A DNA stretch of 10,254 bases, taken from assembly GCA_945632055.1 (NCBI GenBank), contig CALZCU010000012.1, positions 1 through 10,254 of the forward strand. The letters are read 5' to 3'. Source of the stretch: an uncultured Ruminococcus sp. (GTDB lineage Bacteria; Bacillota; Clostridia; Oscillospirales; Acutalibacteraceae). A program made the position numbers and the translations under genes. Shown in pieces: positions 6,842-10,254 of this stretch (positions within the stretch are counted from its first letter, which is position 1; each line of letters opens with the position of its first letter). The notes beneath the pieces were generated by a model. It searched no databases. It saw only the letters and a list, made by a program, of their open reading frames with translations, and was not told where the DNA came from.

Positions 6842-6857
6842 CATCTGCTGGAAACAA

Positions 6858-6876
6858 GGGCGGATAATATCCGCCC
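6858..6876 (-). terminator. Perfect GC-rich palindrome, possible terminator of the DUF4340 gene
   Basis: GGGCGGATA (6858-6866) and TATCCGCCC (6868-6876) are perfect reverse complements around one base. Read on the - strand this hairpin lies 45 nt after the DUF4340 stop and is followed by TTGTTT, a weak T tract, so it may end the upstream transcript. It also carries the CCCTACGA edge common to this gap, so it may be a dispersed palindromic repeat that doubles as a terminator. Confidence 0.5.
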
Positions 6877-6973
6877 CTACGAGCTGTGATTGTCTGATCA
6901 GAAAATACTCATATTTCCTTATCAAAAGACTGAATCAATCTTTTTGTTTGCGGCAACATCTGCAACCTGACTG
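6872..6973 (+). repeat. 102-bp perfect direct repeat, copy at the end of the DUF4340 gene
   Basis: Second copy of 6612-6713. Bases 6922-6973 are coding (the last 16 codons plus stop of the DUF4340 gene on the - strand) and 6872-6921 are its downstream region. It is the likely source copy because it continues into an intact gene. Confidence 0.97.
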
Positions 6974-8466
6974 ATTGCCTTGTTGATTGCCGCCTTATGG
7001 ACATGACCGACAGATGTGCCGTTTACCGACGCAACAAAGCGGTTGTCGCCCGTATCATAGAAGCTCACTGTGTCACTGCTCTTGTCGGACGAATAGGTGT
7101 ATGTCACCGACAACACCGGCGTACCGCTTGCACTCTTTGAATCGTGGTCTGCAAGCTGAGTGAGCGAAATATTCTGGAACAGCGTTGAGAAGTAGGAAAG
7201 CTCAATTTCCTTTTTGTCAAGCTGAACCGTCGTTGTGGTTGAGGTTGTTTCACTTCCGCTGTTGTCGGTAGTCTTAACCTCCTTGGTGCTGAGCGCAAAA
7301 TCATAGGTTTTTTTGCCGTCATTTATGCTTACCTGAGCGAGAGCGCTCTGCTTTGGAGCAAGCACATATTCGCTCATCAGCTTTTCATAGCTTGTTGTCA
7401 CCCAGGGGAGATTTGCAGAAGCCATTACATAAACAACCTTTCCGCCGTTCTCCATAAGGCACACCTTGCCGTCGCCATCGGGCTTTGAGGCAATTACATC
7501 AACCGTTGTGTCGGGATATACTGCCTTAACCCTTGCATACGGCTCTGAAAGTCCAAGTTCGGAGAGCTGTTTCTTTGACGGATTAACCATCTTAACGCTC
7601 TCTGCATAAAGACCTCTGATTGCGCCCTCAACAAGACTGCTTTCGCTTTCGCTTGCGTAGCCCTTCTGAGGTGAGGTTATTTTGTAGGAGGCAGAGTTTT
7701 TGCCGTCCGAGTTGGGCACAAGCTCGATTTCATTTCCGAAGGCAGAGCCTGAAAGCTTGATTGACGAAGCCTGACTGTTGCTTGAATCACTCGCAGAGGA
7801 GTTAATCGTAAGATTCATAAGGTCGGTTAAACCGTAGTCAAATGCGCTTACGGCAGACGCTTCCGCTAAATATACTGCGTCGCCGTCACCGAACTTGATA
7901 TATGTGCCTGCGCCCTGCGGAGCATCGTCGCCGATGTATATTACAGCCTTTGTCTTGTCGGTGTAATTTACCGTTACGGTAGCTCTCGGCTTGTCAAAGC
8001 CGTACTCGGTGGATTTGTCCTTTTCGAGCGTAATTACCTTTGAAAAATCAAGCTGTGAAGCCGCACTTGCAATTGTGTCGGCAATGCCTGCCTGAAGCTC
8101 AAAATCCTCATAGCCTTTGATTTTGTAGACTGTATAGTCGGTTTTTCCCTCGGAATCAACGGGAGTGCTTGATGTAATGTCAAGCGTTCCCTTTGCATTT
8201 TCAAGGTGGATAGAGGAAATTTCTCTCGGAATGTACTCAAGAAGAGTGCCGTAGCTGTTGTTTTCAATGTTTCCGTTTTCATCTGTCATTATCTGAGCCT
8301 GATGAACGCCGTTTTCGTCTACGGAGGTTGACATAGCCACGCCCTCGTCATAGGTTGCCTCGCCTTTGCTTCCACCCTTCGGCATAAAAATCAGAAACAG
8401 CATAAGACCTATGAGAAGCACCGCAGCAGCCGCTGCAATAATCAGAATTTTAGTATTTTTTTTCAT
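6922..8466 (-). CDS. DUF4340 domain protein, membrane-anchored partner of a GldG-type ABC system
   Basis: A 514-residue protein from the ATG at 8466. A basic MKKNTK start and one hydrophobic, Ala-rich helix (about 7-28) anchor it, with the rest predicted outside the membrane. The typical DUF4340 pattern is visible: Y-G-F-D-K-P-R-A (about 155-162), a beta-rich I-Y-I-G-D-D stretch, then V-Y-L-A. A second, weaker copy begins with L-G-L-S-E-P-Y-A (about 304-311) and ends with V-V-Y-V-M (about 343-348). A Thr/Ser-rich linker (about 399-413) precedes a C-terminal beta-rich part. The start shares one base with the upstream GldG-family stop (TAATG), so the two are translated together. The function is unknown; its neighbours suggest an accessory part of an envelope ABC transporter. 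Its last 16 codons are duplicated downstream at 6662-6713. Confidence 0.88.
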   Translation of the reverse strand: MKKNTKILIIAAAAAVLLIGLMLFLIFMPKGGSKGEATYDEGVAMSTSVDENGVHQAQIMTDENGNIENNSYGTLLEYIPREISSIHLENAKGTLDITSSTPVDSEGKTDYTVYKIKGYEDFELQAGIADTIASAASQLDFSKVITLEKDKSTEYGFDKPRATVTVNYTDKTKAVIYIGDDAPQGAGTYIKFGDGDAVYLAEASAVSAFDYGLTDLMNLTINSSASDSSNSQASSIKLSGSAFGNEIELVPNSDGKNSASYKITSPQKGYASESESSLVEGAIRGLYAESVKMVNPSKKQLSELGLSEPYARVKAVYPDTTVDVIASKPDGDGKVCLMENGGKVVYVMASANLPWVTTSYEKLMSEYVLAPKQSALAQVSINDGKKTYDFALSTKEVKTTDNSGSETTSTTTTVQLDKKEIELSYFSTLFQNISLTQLADHDSKSASGTPVLSVTYTYSSDKSSDTVSFYDTGDNRFVASVNGTSVGHVHKAAINKAISQVADVAANKKIDSVF

Positions 8467-10028
8467 TATTTGTTCCTCCTGCGCAGCCACAGAACAAGTC
8501 CCGTAACAAGAATTGCGGAAGGGAGAATGAATACGAATACAGCAATCATCGTGTTCTGAGTTGATACTGCCGTAACTCCCAGCTCTGCGCTCTTAAGCGA
8601 CTTTGACTCAATTGTAATTCCGATATCGTCCTTATCTGCGATTGTATTAACAACATTCATAAGGTAAGCGGAGTTGTTGTAGCTGTTAAAGCTCATTACC
8701 TGCTCTTTGAACATCACGAATGAACCGAACACAGCTACTCTTGAGGACTTGTTATCATTGTTTGTTTTTACGCCCTCAGCGGCAATATTGAGAGCTTCGC
8801 CTGTGATTGCGTCCTTGTAGTTCCAATTTTCGTCAAAGTCAAATGGTCTTACGCCCGATTTATCTGACGAAGTGAGCAGAGGATGCGCAAGCTCGCCGTC
8901 CTTTATGATAATATCCCGGGAATCGCTCACTACAACAGGGATTTTTGCGTTTTTAAGATTTTCCTTGTAGTAATCGGTATATTCAGTTATAAAGGTAAAG
9001 TAGTTGTTTCCGATAAGACGGTTTGTGTCTGTTTCAAAAACAAAGCCGTCGTTAACCTGCATACCCCACTGGTCGAGCAGAGCGTCGATGTTCGGAGTGT
9101 CAATCCTGTCTGCAAACGGAACATAGATGAGTGTTCTGCCGTACTTTCCGTCATTGTCAAGCCATTTTGAAATCTTCTCAACAGCCTTTTCGTCAAGGTC
9201 AACGGACGGAGCAAAAAGGATTATAAACTCAGCCTTCTCGTCAATATCCTGTGTAAGGAGCGAAACCTCATTAACCTCATAGGCATTGTTTTCAAGCAGA
9301 GTTTTGATTGCGCTGTAGTCCTGCTCGTTGTTGCCGGTAATCATATTGACAACAGTCTTGTCATCGTTTGTAACATTCAGAACAGCCGTAACAACAGCCT
9401 GTTCAATAGTCGTTCCCGTAAAGCTGTAGGAGCCGTCGTAGGCAAGAGCCTGCTGGTCAAGCTCAAAGCACTCCTCAAGCTTGAGCGCCTTGTACTGCTT
9501 GCCGCTCTCGACAAGCATAAAGTAGTTGTTGCCGCTTGTGCCGCTCCAATCCACATCGGGATATTTTGAGGCAAAGGTCGGATTTGTTGTAAGGTCAACA
9601 TATTTAAGCTCTATTCTGCCGTTTGAATTGCTGACCATTTTATCGAGCAGGTTTTTAGCCTGAATAAAGTATGTACCCTGATTTTCAACCTCATTCTCAG
9701 GCATAAGCACGCTGAGAGTTACATCTTTTTTGAGGTGGGCAACATAGTCAATTGTGTCCTCCTGCAAGGCAAAAGATTTGTTTGCGGTAAAGTCAAGCTT
9801 TAAATCGGGGAAACGGTCGACAAGCAGACCGCACACGATGTTAACCACGATAACGATTGCAATAACAACGGCGACAATCACAATTGCCATTGAGCCGTGA
9901 CGAGCCTTTCTTGACTTAAGAAAGCTCTTGAATGCTCCGCCTGATTTATTATTTTTTGCTTTTTTGATTTTTTCAGCCTTTGCTTTCGGAGCTTCGGCAT
10001 TGGTAAAATTCTTGTTTTCTTCGCTCAT
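8466..10028 (-). CDS. GldG-family ABC transporter auxiliary protein
   Basis: A 520-residue protein. A Lys/Ala-rich cytoplasmic N-terminus (1-46) leads to a membrane helix (about 47-70), then the family's D-F-T-A-N-K-S-F-A-L block (79-88). The large extracytoplasmic domain is of the type found in GldG and related uncharacterised ABC systems, with I-T-G-N-N-E (230-235) where many relatives have T-G-H-G-E, a K-W-L-D-N-D-G segment (288-294), and V-A-V-F-G-S-F near 431-437. A second helix (about 494-515) and an RRRNK tail close the protein. In gliding Bacteroidetes GldG works with GldA and GldF; non-gliding Clostridia carry related genes whose role is unknown. GGAGG (rc of 10037-10041) lies 8 nt before the ATG at 10028. 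It is preceded by the permease gene and overlaps the DUF4340 start by one base. Confidence 0.9.
   Translation of the reverse strand: MSEENKNFTNAEAPKAKAEKIKKAKNNKSGGAFKSFLKSRKARHGSMAIVIVAVVIAIVIVVNIVCGLLVDRFPDLKLDFTANKSFALQEDTIDYVAHLKKDVTLSVLMPENEVENQGTYFIQAKNLLDKMVSNSNGRIELKYVDLTTNPTFASKYPDVDWSGTSGNNYFMLVESGKQYKALKLEECFELDQQALAYDGSYSFTGTTIEQAVVTAVLNVTNDDKTVVNMITGNNEQDYSAIKTLLENNAYEVNEVSLLTQDIDEKAEFIILFAPSVDLDEKAVEKISKWLDNDGKYGRTLIYVPFADRIDTPNIDALLDQWGMQVNDGFVFETDTNRLIGNNYFTFITEYTDYYKENLKNAKIPVVVSDSRDIIIKDGELAHPLLTSSDKSGVRPFDFDENWNYKDAITGEALNIAAEGVKTNNDNKSSRVAVFGSFVMFKEQVMSFNSYNNSAYLMNVVNTIADKDDIGITIESKSLKSAELGVTAVSTQNTMIAVFVFILPSAILVTGLVLWLRRRNK
8473..8480 (-). promoter_or_regulatory. Ribosome binding site that sets the DUF4340 start
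   Basis: AGGAGGAA on the - strand lies inside the end of the GldG-family gene. The GGAGG core (8475-8479) is 8 nt before the ATG at 8466. A longer reading from 8490 would begin upstream of this site and add eight residues before the natural-looking MKKNTK signal start, so 8466 is preferred. Confidence 0.88.
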
Positions 10029-10041
10029 TTAAATAACCTCC

Positions 10042-10254
10042 TCAGCTCCAGCGTCTTTTTTCCAAAACACGAACGGTAAAGAAAAGGAAAAGTCCCGTAA
10101 GTGTGAGGTAATATACTATATCGGTGATGCTTAAAATACCGTATGTAAAGTTTGTGTAGTAGCTCAGCGGATTGATTTTCTGGAGAACAAAGGTTATCCA
10201 TTCAATTGAAATCATATCGCTGATGTTGGTTAGGAATGACACAAGAAGTCCAAG
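10042..10254 (-). CDS. ABC-2 type transporter permease (C-terminal fragment; start lies outside window)
   Basis: The frame is open from the right edge to a TGA at 10042-10044, giving the last 70 residues. It holds a hydrophilic loop with N-P-L-S-Y-Y-T-N-F, then G-I-L-S-I-T-D-I-V-Y-Y, one hydrophobic helix, and the ending V-R-V-L-E-K-R-R-W-S. This loop, D-I-x-Y-Y and basic-Trp ending are typical of ABC-2/GldF-like permeases that partner with GldG-type proteins. A GTG at 10242 is in frame, but the frame and the family match continue past it to the edge, so it is not the start. The gene ends 13 nt before the GldG-family gene, whose ribosome binding site lies against this stop codon. An ATPase gene is expected upstream, off the right edge. 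Confidence 0.88.
   Translation of the reverse strand, partial: LGLLVSFLTNISDMISIEWITFVLQKINPLSYYTNFTYGILSITDIVYYLTLTGLFLFFTVRVLEKRRWS

Larger units (their letters stand above)
6523..6921. other. 399-bp non-coding gap made of repeats and palindromes
   Basis: No coding sequence is supported here on either strand. The gap lies between two genes on the - strand and is largely made of repeated or palindromic pieces: a diverged repeat pair (6555-6587 and 6713-6746), a perfect 102-bp direct repeat whose second copy runs into the DUF4340 gene, an 80-bp inverted-repeat-bounded segment, and two perfect palindromes. Three sites share CCCTACGA (6615-6622, 6820-6827, 6875-6882), two of them directly beside a perfect palindrome. 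I see no recognisable riboswitch and no clear promoter for the YfhO-family gene, although one is likely to be here. Confidence 0.8.

Noticed and set aside
6612..6973. CRISPR-like repeat and spacer
   Set aside because: There are only two copies, 102 bp long and partly coding, with a 158-bp interval; no short regular repeats and no cas genes are present.
8467..8490. Longer start for the DUF4340 gene at 8490
   Set aside because: It lies upstream of the ribosome binding site at 8473-8480 and adds residues before a natural signal-anchor start. The 8466 start gives the TAATG coupling seen elsewhere in the window.

Overview
The window looks like chromosomal DNA from an anaerobic gut-type Firmicute (class Clostridia, plausibly Oscillospiraceae/Ruminococcaceae-like). 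The evidence is an Rnf complex in the clostridial order (D-G-E-A-B), strong AGGAGG ribosome binding sites, tightly coupled start/stop codons, medium G+C, and a non-coding gap full of short palindromes ending in CCCTACGA. The taxonomic placement is inference; no rRNA or marker gene is present.

Left block, + strand (1-3044): the 3' end of rnfD, then complete rnfG, rnfE, rnfA and rnfB, joined by ATGA or TAATG overlaps or a 14-nt gap. Together with an rnfC expected just off the left edge, they encode the membrane ferredoxin:NAD+ oxidoreductase. RnfB takes electrons from reduced ferredoxin, the RnfA/RnfE pair holds a membrane [2Fe-2S] cluster, RnfG and RnfD carry covalent FMN, RnfC reduces NAD+, and the complex exports Na+ or H+. 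A small, clearly AT-richer gene for a zinc-ribbon protein with two membrane helices follows (3131-3589) and ends at a strong intrinsic terminator (3612-3657).

Right block, - strand (10254 down to 3802): the end of an ABC-2 type permease, a GldG-family membrane-anchored protein, a DUF4340 protein, a 399-bp non-coding gap, then a 906-residue YfhO-family multi-pass membrane protein (GT-C-like). The first three are translationally coupled or nearly so and form an uncharacterised envelope ABC system; an ATPase gene is expected just off the right edge. YfhO relatives in Bacillus and Listeria take part in decorating cell-wall polymers with sugars, so a surface-assembly or surface-modification role is a reasonable but unproven reading.

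The gap at 6523-6921 is the most unusual non-coding part. It holds a perfect 102-bp second copy of the end of the DUF4340 gene (last 16 codons plus stop) and its downstream sequence, an 80-bp segment bounded by inverted repeats with a perfect palindrome inside, a second perfect palindrome that may also terminate transcription, and a diverged repeat pair. I found no RNA genes, CRISPR array, integrase or transposase. The best candidates for undescribed biology are the GldG/DUF4340/permease/YfhO cluster and the repeat-built gap inside it.
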